Shown here: positions 40,657-52,145 of the stretch, in pieces
Layout of the letters: each line of letters begins with the position of its first letter
Numbering within the stretch: position 1 is the stretch's first letter
Program-made: the position numbers and the translations under genes
The notes under the pieces: model-generated
Told to the model about the DNA's origin: nothing
Databases searched by the model: none
The model's input: only the letters and a program-made list of their open reading frames with translations
NCBI GenBank assembly: GCA_039621445.1
Contig: CP154956.1
Span: 74,810,192 to 74,874,191 of the forward strand
Length of the DNA: 64,000 nucleotides
From: Euglena gracilis
Taxonomy: Eukaryota > Euglenida > Euglenophyceae > Euglenales
Direction of reading: 5' to 3'

Positions 40657-42587
40657 GACCAGGCAGTATTGTTCAAGACAGAACATTCTTTCAGAATCAG
40701 GTTTTTTACGGCAATTTTTGTGTTTTTTTTATAGTTTGTGAGAGTGTTTCCGGGAGATGGCTTGTTTTGCCGAGAATTTGCGATTTCATCTTGGCTTGGT
40801 CGGAGAAAATTATGCCAGAATGATTTCTAATCTAAGGTTTCATTCTATGCAGGCTTCTGCCTCGGGGTTTGCAGTACCCGGGGGGGAGGGGGCTGGGCTG
40901 CAACCAGTCCAAATTGGCCAGTGGAAAACTTAGCGGACCCCCAGGGGGGGTTCTGCTAGCGGCTGGTTAGAAATTTTTTCCCAGTCACCGGCGTGAAGCG
41001 CCAAAATTTGGGGGGCAAAACCGGCCAAAAATGCCCATTTTTGGACAATCTTGGGATTTTTTTGGAACAAAATCAACCAAAAAAGCACATTGGAAACGTC
41101 AATTCCCACCTTGGCGCGCAGCGCCGGAGGAATTTTTTTCGGTGGGGTAACCCCCAGACCATCCCCCTCCAAAGGAAAGGGGTCTAGCTAGTCTCTTTTT
41201 TCCAGTGTCCAGCAAAATGGCTGGCCAGTGGACCCCCCGGGTCTTTGAGCAAAACCCTGATTTGAAGGCATTTTGGGCAAGAAAACAGGGGTTTTTAAGG
41301 TTCTCAAAGGCGTCTTTAAAAAAAAATTGTGCCTGGCGATGACTCCCACGACGGACACGCTGGGCAAGGGGCGGACGGCTGGCGCTGGGATGAGAGGTGG
41401 GACGAGGGGCCAGCAGACAGCGACAGCGCTGAGGCAGAGGCCGGGTGCAGGCTTCTTTTCAACCCGTCAGACCTCCCCTGGGGCGAGGCTCAATTTGTTT
41501 GCTGGGTTTTTTTAGACCCCCCCCCCTTGTGTCCTCACCAGTACAGTTCACAGTGCCCCGGGGGGGGGGGGGGGCTCGACTGCAGCTTGTCCAAATTTGG
41601 CTGGTGGAGATCTTAGTGAACCCCCAGGGAGAGTCCGCCTGCGGGGCTAGCTGGTGGAAAATGTTTTTCCAGTGACTGGAGCGGAGCGCCAAATTCTTTT
41701 CGACCCCCAAAATTTGCCAAAAAAATGCCCATTTTCGGCCATTTTTGGGATTTTTTTGGAACAGCATCAGTCAAAGAAACACACCAAAAACTTTGTTTCC
41801 GCCTCGGCGCGCAGCGCCGGAGGAATCTTTTCCCGGACTTTGGGGGGAATATTTTCCCGGTCCAGCTGAAGGCTTTTTTCCAGTGTCTAGCAAAATGGCT
41901 AGCCAGTGGACACCTCCCCCCCCCCCGGGTCTTTCAAGCAAAAGCCTGGTCCTCGCCCCCCGAGGGATCAAAATTTTGGGCTATTGAAGGCGTAAGGTTA
42001 GGGTTAGGATTTTGGGCCTAAATTTAGGCCCAACTCTTAAAACCTGACGTTGGGCATAAAATTACCCCCCCCCCCCAAATAACCTGGCGGGGTGCCAGGT
42101 TATTGGAACCAACTTTTGGCCCTAGCCCCCCCTGCCAGGTTATTTCGGCCCTTTTTTCAGCGTCGTAAAGGAACTTTGCCGGGTGCCAAGTTGCTGGAAC
42201 CATCTTTTTTGCCCCTCCCCCCACCCGTTTATGCAGCCACTGCCCGGAACAAGGGACCCGCCAGGATATTGGGGGGGGGGGTCGCTTTTGGGCCTAAAAC
42301 TTGACCTTAGCCCTGCTCCTTCAATGACCCAGGTGTCTGGACTTTTTGGTGCTTCCCGCCCCGATTTGGGTGGGTGGATGGGGTCAAAAAGGAGCCTGGT
42401 TGGGTGGCAGACGGAGCGACTGGAGGGCGGGGCCGAGGAGGCGGACGACCCCGTGTGGGACGACACAGACGATGAGGATGGGGGGCCCCGGGACGACGAG
42501 AACCCCAAGCCCCCACAATGGGCGTGGACCCAGCCGAATCCCACCGGCCACCGCCCTCCTTCACCTGGGAATCCACGCCGGGGGTAA
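40270..42587 (+). CDS. One-TM protein with acidic Trp-rich tail, three exons (gene span)
   Basis: Three exons join in frame to about 210 codons. The N-terminal part has a hydrophobic Ala/Leu segment (AAAAGGLLLCGAAALLW), then an Arg cluster, then a tail rich in Asp, Glu, Gly and Trp with repeated 'W-x-D/E' patches (DGWRWDERWDEG, PVWDDTDDEDGG). This predicts a short lumenal or external part, one membrane pass and an acidic tail. I do not recognise a family. The two introns are the best examples of duplication-flanked introns in the window. The 5' start is uncertain; an ATG at 40225 is in frame but the preceding codons look non-coding. Confidence 0.7.
40657..41340 (+). mobile_element. Nonconventional intron with perfect 8-bp duplication
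   Basis: gcgatgac at 40652-40659 and 41336-41343 flank a 676-bp element that starts CAGGCAGTATTGTTCAAGAC and ends GTCTTTAAAAAAAAATTGTGCCTG-like. The ends are complementary apart from bulges. Removal gives AGSD-DSHDGH in frame. A family G repeat copy fills most of it (40865-41240). Confidence 0.92.
40865..41945. repeat. Family G copies 2 and 3 (40865-41240; 41555-41945)
   Basis: Both run C/G run, 'aatttggctggtggagatc/ggccagtggaaaac', GGCG...GCGCC hairpin, CCCATTTTTGGAC, TGGGATTTTTTTGGAACA, GGCGCGCAGCGCCGGAGGAA, TTTTTCCAGTGTCTAGCAAA, C/G run. One copy per intron of the same gene. Confidence 0.85.
41341..41444 (+). CDS. Exon 2 of the acidic-tail protein
   Basis: Frame DSHDGHAGQGADGWRWDERW, DEGPADSDSAEAEAG. 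Bounded on both sides by 8-bp duplications. Confidence 0.82.
41445..42403 (+). mobile_element. Nonconventional intron with 6-of-8 duplication
   Basis: gccgggtg (41440-41447) and gttgggtg (42399-42406) flank a 951-bp element beginning CAGGCTTCTTTTCAACCC and ending GGGTCAAAAAGGAGCCTG. The first 12 bases resemble the element at 29984. It contains family G copy 3 and an AACCTGGCGGGGTGCCAGGTTATT palindromic stretch near 42080. Removal gives EAEAG-WQTERL in frame. Confidence 0.88.
42404..42587 (+). CDS. Exon 3 of the acidic-tail protein
   Basis: Frame WQTERLEGGAEEADDPVWDD, TDDEDGGPRDDENPKPPQW, AWTQPNPTG, with TAA at 42585-42587. Codon bias weakens after about 42540, so a further intron near CAGCCGAATCC (about 42532) is possible and the stop may not be real. 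Confidence 0.65.
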
Positions 42588-42789
42588 CGCTGGCGATGAA
42601 GCTCTGACCCTCAAACTGGAAACTGATTGGGTGTTCCCATTATGTTCCCAGGGATCGGTATTCCTGTGTGCTGGCCGGATTAGTGCCTACGATTTTGAAA
42701 GAATCTGGATGGGTGCTCTTGGACCCTAAATGAGGGCACCCCTGGGCCCGCAACCGGCAGTGTCCAGGCTGCCAGGTAGGGTCACCACA

Positions 42790-43000
42790 CCCTGCCATGC
42801 ACAGAAAGTTCAGTGTGTTGATTGTCAGGCCGACCAGAGCGTTCGAGTGGTCGGGGACCCGAACGGGGGTGTTGGCTCAAAGCAGACCAAGGTGCAGATG
42901 AAGCAGCGGGCGGTTTCCGCCGCGCCCAGGGATGACCTCCTCCCAAGGAATCAGCGCTTGGACAGTCTCATCCACGGATGGCAACCCCTGCAGTATACAG
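42790..43000 (+). CDS. Possible exon(s), CVDCQ and PRDDLLPRNQRLD region
   Basis: Open frame with HAQKVQCVDCQADQSVRVVG, SKQTKVQMKQRAVSAAPRDD, LLPRNQRLDSLIHGWQ. It looks protein-like but has weaker codon bias than the other exons. It could belong to the preceding or following gene. Confidence 0.4.
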
Positions 43001-43365
43001 TGGTCAACCTCTCATGTGCTCAATGTATTTGTCATCTTCTGTTCATTTGTGCTTGTTACACCAGCTCAACGGTCATTGATGAGTTATTCTTGTTATGAAC
43101 GAAATCAGAATATCTCTAGTGGATGAAAGATGGCATTTCCAATGTCGATTTCTAGGGGTGACAAATGGGTTGGCACCATGTTTTCAAATCCTCAAAAAAA
43201 TGTATATTTAAGCCACAAGAAATTTGTTTAAAAAAATTGTCTAGCCAGGCTTGTAACCCCCAGCACTTTTTTTTAAAAAAAAAGGTTCCTCTTTGCATCC
43301 ATATTGCCCCCCTTGCCCCCCTTTTGGTTAGGCAAATTCGTCTGGGTTGTAGCGCCGTCAGTCAC

Positions 43366-43515
43366 ATGTATGTGTGCGTGCGTACATGCGTGCGTACATG
43401 TGTGCGTGTGAGCGTGAGAGAGAGAGAGAGAGTGTGTGTGTGTGCGTGTGTGTGTGTGTTTGTCTGTGTGTGTGTGCGTGCGCATTGGTGCGTGTGTGCA
43501 TGTACGCGTGCGACG
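43366..43515. repeat. GT-rich microsatellite with GA core
   Basis: TGTGCGTG repeats, a GAGAGAGAGAG core near 43415-43430, then TGTGTG again. Confidence 0.9.
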
Positions 43516-43886
43516 GTGTGAAAAAATATTTGCTGTCAACAACATTATACAGCATCTGTCAGTAGGATGAGGTGTTGCAGAATATAAATGGCATAATCCA
43601 CATTTTTTCTTCATAACTGGTCCTCGGGTTATTCTTTTTGTGTTCATTATTTATTTTGACCTTGCCCATCTCAGACAAATTTTGTCGGCATTTTCAACTG
43701 GAAACTCTCCTTCTCTTGACTTTCAAAAAATCCCACGCTATTTTAATGGTTATTTTTAATAATTCTTAAAAATTAAGAATGTTGTGGTGATTTTGAGCAC
43801 TCCTCTTTAAAATATGCTTATTTTTATTTTGCATCGTTGGAAACGTCGAAGCAATTTTTCTACACACAGTTGTCTGCTTTCTGCAG

Positions 43887-44166
43887 GCTCCCCCTTTGCA
43901 GGGGGCATCCAATGCGGCTGGGTGGCTAGGGCGTGCACCGCGTTGCATGGTGAACAGTTTTGCTGAGAAAGGCGGAGGCTACCCGGACATTCGTACAAAG
44001 ACAGAGTTACTGAAGGTTGATCCACCCTCAGTTCTGTGAGACACGCAAGGTTCTTTCCACACAGCGGCTGGGGTTCGTGTGGGGTGCCCTGGCAGGGAAG
44101 AGGGCCGCGCTGCAGCATCAGAAGGACGTGCAGATGTGGCGGATGCAGGGCAAGCAGTTCCTGATC
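43887..44166 (+). CDS. Two exons of an unidentified gene (43887-44015, 44065-44166)
   Basis: Exon one, after acceptor ttctgcag, is 43 codons including CMVNSFAEKGGGYPDIRTKT, ELLK, and ends AAG|GTTGAT. A 49-nt intron (GT...ACACAG) follows. Exon two is 34 codons, RLGFVWGALAGKRAALQHQK, DVQMWRMQGKQFLI, ending three bases before CAGGGTTTCC. Both are phase 0. Aromatic and basic residues suggest a small mitochondrial or membrane-associated protein, but I do not recognise it. Confidence 0.65.
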
Positions 44167-44694
44167 AATCAGGGTTTCCTTTTTTTTTGGAATGTCTGTG
44201 CACGTGGTGTGAAGCATGAAGCCATGCGGTGTGGTGTGGTGTTTAGGTGTGGTTATGGGTGAGCGTGTGTTCACACAAGTGTGCATTTGAGCCTGTGTGT
44301 GTGTGCGTGTGTGTGTGTTGTGTACCAACGCTTTGTATGCAAAAGGACGCTGGATTGCTTTGACGAAACCTCTGTCTCCTTCTGGGACTTGGAAACGTTA
44401 GGCCCGAAAAGCACCTGCAGATGGGTCGATTTGTCCGGTCTCCAACTCTGCTCTGGAATATGAGAAGCCAACCCTCTCTCCCCGAAAGGTTCTATTGGAG
44501 AATCCAGAGAATTTCTCCACCCTTCTGCTCAGCAGATCCATTCCCTCATTTTTATGGAGATGGATTTTTATGGATTTTTTGGGGGTCGTATGTCATCAAA
44601 CCTCTCTTTGCATCAAAGTGTTGGGCATTTTCGAAAAATCGATTTCTTGACCCCCGGAAGGCTGGACAACGGTGAAGCCTTAGGCAAATCTCAG

Positions 44695-44780
44695 GGCTCC
44701 AGAAGGGTCGCACGCCTGGAGGCAGAGAGGCCAGCCAACATGCCAGAGCCTGCGCCATACAATGATTTAGTCACTGGCCG
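44695..44780 (+). CDS. Possible next exon (GSRRVARLEAERPANM)
   Basis: Acceptor caaatctcag; phase-0 frame GSRRVARLEAERPANMPEPA, PYNDLVT fits after 44166. If it is real, the following intron would run into the satellite domain. Confidence 0.4.
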
Positions 44781-44929
44781 ACCCCCCCCCCCCGGGCAGG
44801 GTGACTGGTTTTTTCAGAGTGACTGACTGGTTTGGGCCTGAGCCCCTGCCCCGGTCAGTAGTGATATTCAGCGGTCGTTGGACAAAGGGGGGGAGGTATG
44901 ATCCCCCCCCCTGGGGCATTCAATCACTA

Positions 44930-45436
44930 AGACATTGTCCGACCCCCCCCCCTGGAGGGGACGGATGACTGGTTTTTTCAGAGTGATCGACTGGGTTCTG
45001 GAAAGAGTGGAAGTGACCCCCTCCCCCCTCCCCTGGGGTTGGTGGAAAACTGTCAGGGGGGAGTCCGCGCAGCCAGCAACCCCTTTCCAGCCAGCCCAAA
45101 TTTTCTCACCTTCGAGATGGGCCCCTCCTGTGGGGGCGGGGAGTGAGTGGGGGGGGTCGTTCCGCGCCGCCCTGGCCCACAGCATGCGCGAGGGCAGCAA
45201 AAAAGTTGGCCACTCTGCCCTCCACACTCCAGCCTTTGGTGAGGTTTGACTGTCCCCTGCCCTCACGGCCGGCCGCCGCCAACCAAACTGCAAAAGGTGA
45301 TCATATAAACGATTTTATGAGGCTATTTGAAGGAGTAGGGTCAGGGTTAAGATTCTCATGCAAACAGTTGAACCCTTCCCGCCCAACGTGGGTACTCAGT
45401 GAACCCAAAGAGCCGCCCAACTAGGGTTTAGGGGGG
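44930..45436. repeat. Spacer unit U, copy 1
   Basis: About 0.5 kb starting GTCCGACCCCCCCCCCTGGAG, with cagagtgatcgactgggttc, ccaaattttctcaccttcga, aggtgatcatataaacgatt, and ending actagggtttagg. Recurs at 51656-52145 and 54466-54908. Confidence 0.9.
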
Positions 45437-45790
45437 GTATCCGTAGGAGGAGGCTCGAGATCGAACGCTCGACCTCGAGCCTCCTCGAACATTTTTAAGC
45501 CCCCCCCCCTCTAGGGGGGGGGGCTTAAAAGGCGTTCGAGGAGGCTCTAGAGCCTCCTCGAACCATGTTCGAGGAGGCTCTAGAGCCTCCTCGAACGTGG
45601 TTCGAGGACGTTCGAGGAGGCTCTAGAGCCTCCTCGAACGTGGTTCGAGGTCGTTCGAGGAGGCTCTAGAGCCTCCTCGAACGTGGTTCGAGGTCGTTCG
45701 AGGAAGCTCTAGAGCCTCCTCGAACGTGGTTCGAGGTCGTTCGAGGAGGCTCTAGAGCCTCCTCGAACGAAATCTCGAGCCTTCTCCTGT
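45437..45790. repeat. Palindromic block P (GAGGCTCTAGAGCCTC)
   Basis: Tandem near-perfect palindromes centred on TCTAGA (TCGAGGAGGCTCTAGAGCCT...), spaced by AACGTGGTTCGAGGTCGTTC. Ends in the junction gtgtatatgcttcaccgtat that leads into the satellite. Confidence 0.92.
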
Positions 45791-45831
45791 GTATATGCTT
45801 CACCGTATCAGGAGACTGTGCTTCTATTTTC

Positions 45832-48800
45832 TGCGAGATAAAAGGGGTTTATTTTGTTAATGAAAGGGATAGGGTTAGGTCGACTTGCACCCGAGAAGGG
45901 GTTGGCGGATAAAAGGGGTTGGCGGATAAAAGGGGTTTATTTTGTTAATGAAAGGGATAGGGTTAGGTCGACTTGCACCCGAGAAGGGTTGGCGGATAAA
46001 AGGGGTTTATTTTGTTAATGAAAGGGATAGGGTTAGGTCGACTTGCACCCGAGAAGGGGTTGGCGGATAAAAGGGGTTTATTTTGTTAATGAAAGGGATA
46101 GGGTTAGGTCGACTTGCACCCGAGAAGGGATTGGCGGATAAAAGGGGTTTATTTTGTTAATGAAAGGGATAGGGTTAGGTCGACTTGCACCCGAGAAGGG
46201 GTTGGCGGATAAAAGGGGTTTATTTTGTTAATGAAAGGGATAGGGTTAGGTCGACTTGCACCCGAGAAGGGGTTGGCGGATAAAAGGGGTTTATTTTGTT
46301 AATGAAAGGGATAGGGTTAGGTCGACTTGCACCCGAGAAGGGGTTGGCGGTTAAAAGGGGTTTATTTTGTTAATGAAAGGGATAGGGTTAGGTCGACTTG
46401 CACCCGAGAAGGGGTTGGCGGAGATAAAAGGGGTTTATTTTGTTAATGAAAGGGATAGGGTTAGGTCGACTTGCACCCGAGAAGGGGTTGGCGGATAAAA
46501 GGGGTTTATTTTGTTAATGAAAGGGATAGGGTTAGGTCGACTTGCACCCGAGAAGGGGTTGGCGGATAAAAGGGGTTTATTTTGTTAATGAAAGGGATAG
46601 GGTTAGTTCGACTTGCACCGAGAAGGGGTTGGCGGATAAAAGGGGTTGGCGGTTAAAAGGGGTTTATTTTGTTAATGAAAGGGATAGGGTTAGGTCGACT
46701 TGCACCCGAGAAGGGGTTGGCAGATAAAAGGGGTTTATTTTGTTAATGAAAGGGATAGGGTTAGGTCGACTTGCACCCGAGAAGGGGTTGGCGGATAAAA
46801 GGGGTTTATTTTGTTAATGAAAGGGATAGGGTTAGGTCGACTTGCACCCGAGAAGGGGGGGTTGGCGGATAAATAAAAGGGGTTTATTTTGTTAATGAAA
46901 GGGATAGGGTTAGGTCGACTTGCACCCTAGAAGGGGTTGGCGGATAAAAGGGGTTTATTTGTTAATGAAAGGGATAGGGTTAGGTCGACTTGCACCCGAG
47001 AAGGGCTTGGCGGATAAAAGGGGTTTATTTTGTTAATGAAAGGGATAGGGTTAGGTCGACTTGCACCCGAGAAGGGGTTGGCGGATATAAAAGGGGTTTA
47101 TTTTGTTAATGAAAGGGATAGGGTTAGGTCGACTTGCACCCGAGAAGGGGTTGGCGGATAAAAGGGGTTTATTTTGTTAATGAAAGGGATAGGGTTAGGT
47201 CGACTTGCACCCGAGAAGGGGTTGGCGATAAAAAGGGTTTAATTTGTTTATGAAAAGGATAGGGTTAAGTTCACTTGCAACCCAGAAGGGGTTGGAAATA
47301 TAAAAGGGGTTTATTTTGTTAATGAAAGGGATAGGGTTAGGTCGACTTGCACCCGAGAAGGGGTTGGCGGATAAAAGGGGTTTATTTTGTTAATGAAAGG
47401 GATAGGGTTAGGTCGACTTGCACCCGAGAAGGGGTTGGCGGATAAAAAGGGGTTATTTTGTTAATGAAAGGGATAGGGTTAGGTCGACTTGCACCCGAGA
47501 AGGGGTTGGAGATAAAAGGGGTTTATTTTGTTAATGAAAGGGATAGGGTTAGGTCGACTTGCACCCGAGAAGGGGTTGGCAGATAAAAGGGGTTTATTTT
47601 GTTAATGAAAGGGATAGGGTTAGGTCGACTTGCACCCGAGAAGGGGTTGGCGGATAAAAGGGGTTTATTTTGTTAATGAAAGGGATAGGGTTAGGTCGAC
47701 TTGCACCCGAGAAGGGGTTGGCAGATAAAGGGGGTTATTTTGTTAATGAAAGGGATAGGTTTAGGTCGACTTGCACCCGAGATGGGGTTGGCGGATAAAA
47801 GGGGTTTATTTTGTTAATGAAAGGGATAGGGTTAGGTCGACTTGCACCCGAGAAGGGGTTGGCGGATAAAAGGGGTTTATTTTGTTAATGAAAGAGATAG
47901 AGTTAGGTCGACTTGCACCCGAGAGGGGAAGGGGTTGGCGATAAAAGGGGTTTATTTTGTTAATGAAAGGGATAGGGTTAGGTCGACTTGCACCCGAGAA
48001 GGGGTTGGCGGATAAAAGGGGTTTATTTTGTTAATGAAAGGGATAGGGTTAGGTCGACTTGCACCTGAGAAGGGGATGGCGGATGATAAAAGGGGTTTAT
48101 TTTGTTAATGAAAGGGATAGGGTTAGGTCGACTTGCACCGAGAAGGGGGTGGCAGATAAAAGGGGTTTATTTTGTTAATGAAAGGGATAGGGTTAGGTCG
48201 ACTTGCACCCGAGAAGGGGTTGGCAGATAAAAGGGGTTTGGCGGATAAAAGGGGTTTATTTTGTTAATGAAAGGGATAGGGTTAGGTCGACTTGCACCCG
48301 AGAAGGGGTTGGCGGATAAAAGGGGTTTATTTTGTTAATGAAAGGGATAGGGTTAGGTCGACTTGCACCCGAGAAGGGGTTGGCAGATAAAGGGGGTTTA
48401 TTTTGTTAATGAAAGGGATAGGGTTAAGTCGACTTGCACCTGAGAAAGGGGTTGGCGGATTAAAAGGGGTTTATTTTGTTAATGAAAGGGATAGGGTTAG
48501 GTCGACTTGCACCGAGAAGGGGTTGGCAGATAAAACAGCTTTATTTTGTTAATGAAAGGGATAGGGTTAGGTCGACTTGCACCCGAGAAGGGGTTGGCGG
48601 ATAAAAGGGGTTTATTTTGTTAATGAAAGGGAGAGGGTTAGGTCGACTGCAACCCTGAAGGGTTGGCGGATAAAAGGGGTTTATTTTGTTAATGAAAGGG
48701 ATAGGGTTAGGTCGACTTGCACCCGAGAAGGGGTTGGCGGATAAAGGGGGTTATTTTGTTAATGAAGGGGAAAGGGTTAGTAGTCGACTTGCACCTGAGA

Positions 48801-51163
48801 AGGGGTTGGCGATAAAAAGGGGTTTATTTTGTTAATGAAAGGGATAGGGTTAGGTCGACTTGCACCCGAGAAGGGGTTGGTAAAAGGGGTTGGCGGATAA
48901 AAGGGTTTAGTTTTGTTAAGGAAAGGGATAGGTTAGGTCGACTTGCACCCGAGAAGGGGTGGGAGGATAAAAGGGGTTAATTTTGTTAAGGAAAGGGTTA
49001 GGGTTAGGTCGTGAGAAGGGGTTGGCGGATAAAAGGGGTTTATTTTGTTAATGAAAGGGATAGGGTTAGGTCGACTTGCACCCGAGAAGGGGTTGGCGGA
49101 TAAAAGGGGTTTTTTTTTGTTAATGAAAGGGATAGGTTTAGGTCGACTTGCACCTGAGAAGGGGTTGGCGGATAAAAGGGGTTTATTTCGTTAATGAAAG
49201 GGATAGGGTTAGGTCGACTTGCACCCGAGAAGGGGTTGGCGGATAAAAGGGGTTGGCGGATAAAAGGGGTTTATTTTGTTAATGAAAGGGATAGGGTTAG
49301 GTCGACTTGCACCCGAGAAGGGGTTGGCGGATAAAAGGGGTTTATTTTGTTAATGAAAGGGATAGGGTTAGGTCGACTTGCACCCGAGAAGGGGTTGGCG
49401 GATAAAAGGGGTTTATTTTGTTAATGAAAGGGATAGGGTTAGGTCGACTTGCACCCGAGAAGGGGTTGGCGGATAAAAGGGGTTTATTTTGTTAATGAAA
49501 GGGATAGGGTTAGGTCGACTTGCACCCGAGAAGGGGTTGGCGGATAAAAGGGGTTTATTTTGTTAATGAAAGGGATAGGGTTAGGTCGACTTGCACCCGA
49601 GAAGGGGTTGGCGGATAAAAGGGGTTTATTTTGTTAATGAAAGGGATAGGGCAAGGTGGACTTGCACTCGAGAAGGGGTTGGCGGATAAAAGGGGTTTAT
49701 TTTGTTAATGAAAGGGATAGGGTTAGGTCGACTTGCACCCGAGAAGGGGTTGGCGGATAAAAGGGGTTTATTTTGTTAATGAAAGGGATAGGGTTAGGTC
49801 GACTTGCACCCGAGAAGGGGTTGGCGGATAAAAGGGGTTTATTTTGTTAATGAAAGGGATAGGGTTAGGTCGACTTGCACCCGAGAAGGGGTTGGCGGAT
49901 AAAAGGGGTTTATTTTGTTAATGAAAGGGATAGGGTTAGGTCGACTTGCACCCGAGCAAGGGTTGGCGGATAAAAGGGGTTGGCGGATAAAAGGGGTTTA
50001 TTTTGTTAATGAAAGGGATAGGGTTAGGTCGACTTGCACCCGAGAAGGGGTTGGCGGATAAAAAGGGTTTATTTTGTTAATGAAAGGGATAGGGTTAGGT
50101 CGACTTGCACCCGAGAAGGGGTTGGCAGATAAAAGGGGTTTATTTTGTTAATGAAAGGGATAGGGTTAGGTCGACTTGCACCCGAGAAGGGGTTGTCGGA
50201 TAAAATGGGTTGGCGGATAAAAGGGGTTTATTTTGTTAATGAAAGGGATAGGGTTAGGTCGACTTGCACCCGAGAAGGGGTTGGCGGATAAAAGGGGTTG
50301 GCGGATAAAAGGGGTTTATTTTGTTAATGAAAGGGATAGGGTTAGGTCGACTTGCACCCGAGAAGGGGTTGGCGGATAAAAGGGGTTTATTTGTTAAGGA
50401 AAGGGATAGGGTTAGGTCGACTTGCACCCGAGAAGGGGTTGGCGGATAAAAGGGGTTTATTTTGTTAATGAAAGGGATAGGGTTAGGTCGACTTGCACCC
50501 GAGAAGGGGTTGGCGGATAAAAGGGGTTTATTTTGTTAATGAAAGGGATAGGGTTAGGTCGACTTGCACCCGAGAAGGGGTTGGCGGATAAAAGGGGTTT
50601 ATTTTGTTAATGAAAGGGATAGGGTTAGGTCGACTTGCACCTGAGAAGGGGTTGGCGGATAAAAGGGGTTTATTTGTTAATGAAAGGGATAGGGTTAGGT
50701 CGAATTGCACCCGAGAAGGGGTTGGCGGATAAAAGGGGTTTATTTTGTTAATGAAAGGGATAGGGTTAGGTCGACTTGCACCCGAGAAGGGGTTGGCGGA
50801 TAAAAGGGGTTTATTTTGTTAATGAAAGGGATAGGGTTAGGTCGACTTCGATCCTAAAAGGGGTTGGCGGATAAAAGGGGTTTATTTTGTTAATGAAAGG
50901 GATAGGGTTAGGTCGACTTGCACCCGAGAAGCGGTTGATGGATAAAAGGGGTTTATTTTGTTAATGAAAGGGATAGGGTTAGGTCGACTTGCACCCGAGA
51001 AGGGGTTGGCGGATAAAAGGGGTTTATTTTGTTAATGAAAGGGATAGGGTTAGGTCGACTTGCACCCGAGAAGGGGTTGGCGGATAAAAGGGGTTTATTT
51101 TGTTAATGAAAGGGATAGGGTTAGGTCGACTTGCACCCGAGAAGGGGTTGGCAGATAAAAGGG
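45832..51163. repeat. 71-bp satellite array S1
   Basis: About 75 monomers of a 71-bp unit: GATAAAAGGGGTTTATTTTG, TTAATGAAAGGGATAGGGTT, AGGTCGACTTGCACCCGAGA, AGGGGTTGGCG. Mostly 95-100 percent identical; some monomers repeat the segment ggcggataaaagggg. Each unit has AGGGTTAGG and a GTCGAC site. The period is not a multiple of three, so it codes for nothing long. Confidence 0.97.
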
Positions 51164-51170
51164 GATTGCA

Positions 51171-51392
51171 GATACAGGAATGATACTGGGAGACAGTCAT
51201 AGAGAGAGAGAGATAGAGGAGAGACTTGAGATAGAGAAGAGAGAGAGAGAGAAAGAGAGGAGAGATAAGAGATAGAGAGAGATAGAGAGAGAGTGAGAGA
51301 GAGATTGAGAGAGAGAGAGAGAGAGAGACTCACAGATGGAGAGATCAATTTGAAAATTGTTTTCCTGGACTCCTGATACCCAGATGATGTAC
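51171..51392. repeat. GA-rich block, copy 1
   Basis: GAGAGAGATAGAG-type sequence, then gactcacagatggagagatc, aatttgaaaattgttttcc, tcctgatacccagatg. Repeated at 53975-54125. Confidence 0.9.
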
Positions 51393-51645
51393 GTAGGAGG
51401 AGGTCTAGAGCCTCCTCGAACGTCCTCGAACCACGTTCGAGGAGGTTAGAGCCTCCTCGAACGTCCTCTAACCTCGTTCGAGGAAGCTGTAGATCTTCGT
51501 CGAACGTCCTCGAACCACGTTCGAGGAGGCTCTAGAGCCTCCTCAACGTCCTCGAACGACCTCGAACATCGTTCGAGGAGGCTCTAGAGCCTCCTCGAAC
51601 ATTGTTCGATCATGCTCTAACCCCCCCTCCTACGGCGCCTCCTCC
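51393..51645. repeat. Palindromic block P, copy 2
   Basis: Degenerate copies of the TCTAGA palindrome between the GA block and unit U copy 2. Confidence 0.88.
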
Positions 51646-51655
51646 TACCGTAACG

Positions 51656-52145
51656 CTCCCGTCCGACCCCCCCCCCTGGAGGGGACGGATGACTGGTTTT
51701 TTTTTCAGAGTGATCGACTGGGTTCTGGAAAGAGTGGAAGTGACCCCCTCCCCCTCCCCTGGGGTTGGTGGAAAACTTTCAGGGGGGGGGTCCGCGCAGC
51801 CAGCAATTTTTCCAGCCAGCCCAAATTTTCTCACCTTCGAGATGGGCCCCTCCTGTGGGGGCGGGGAGTGAGTGGGGGGGGTCGTTCCTCACCGCCCTGG
51901 CCCACAGCATGCGCGAGGGCAGCAAAAAGTTGGCCACTCTGCCCCCTAAACTACCTTTGGTTTGACTGTCCCCTGCCCTCACGGACGGCCGGCCGCCGCC
52001 AACCAAACTGCAAAAGGTGATCATATAAAAGATTTTATGAGGCTATTTGAAGGAGTAGGGTCAGGGTTAGATTCTCATGCAAACAGTTGAACCCTTCCCG
52101 AACGTGGGTACTCAGTGAACCCAAAGAGGTAGGGTTTAGGGGGGT
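51656..52145. repeat. Spacer unit U, copy 2
   Basis: Near-identical to 44935-45436 with small indels. Confidence 0.92.
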
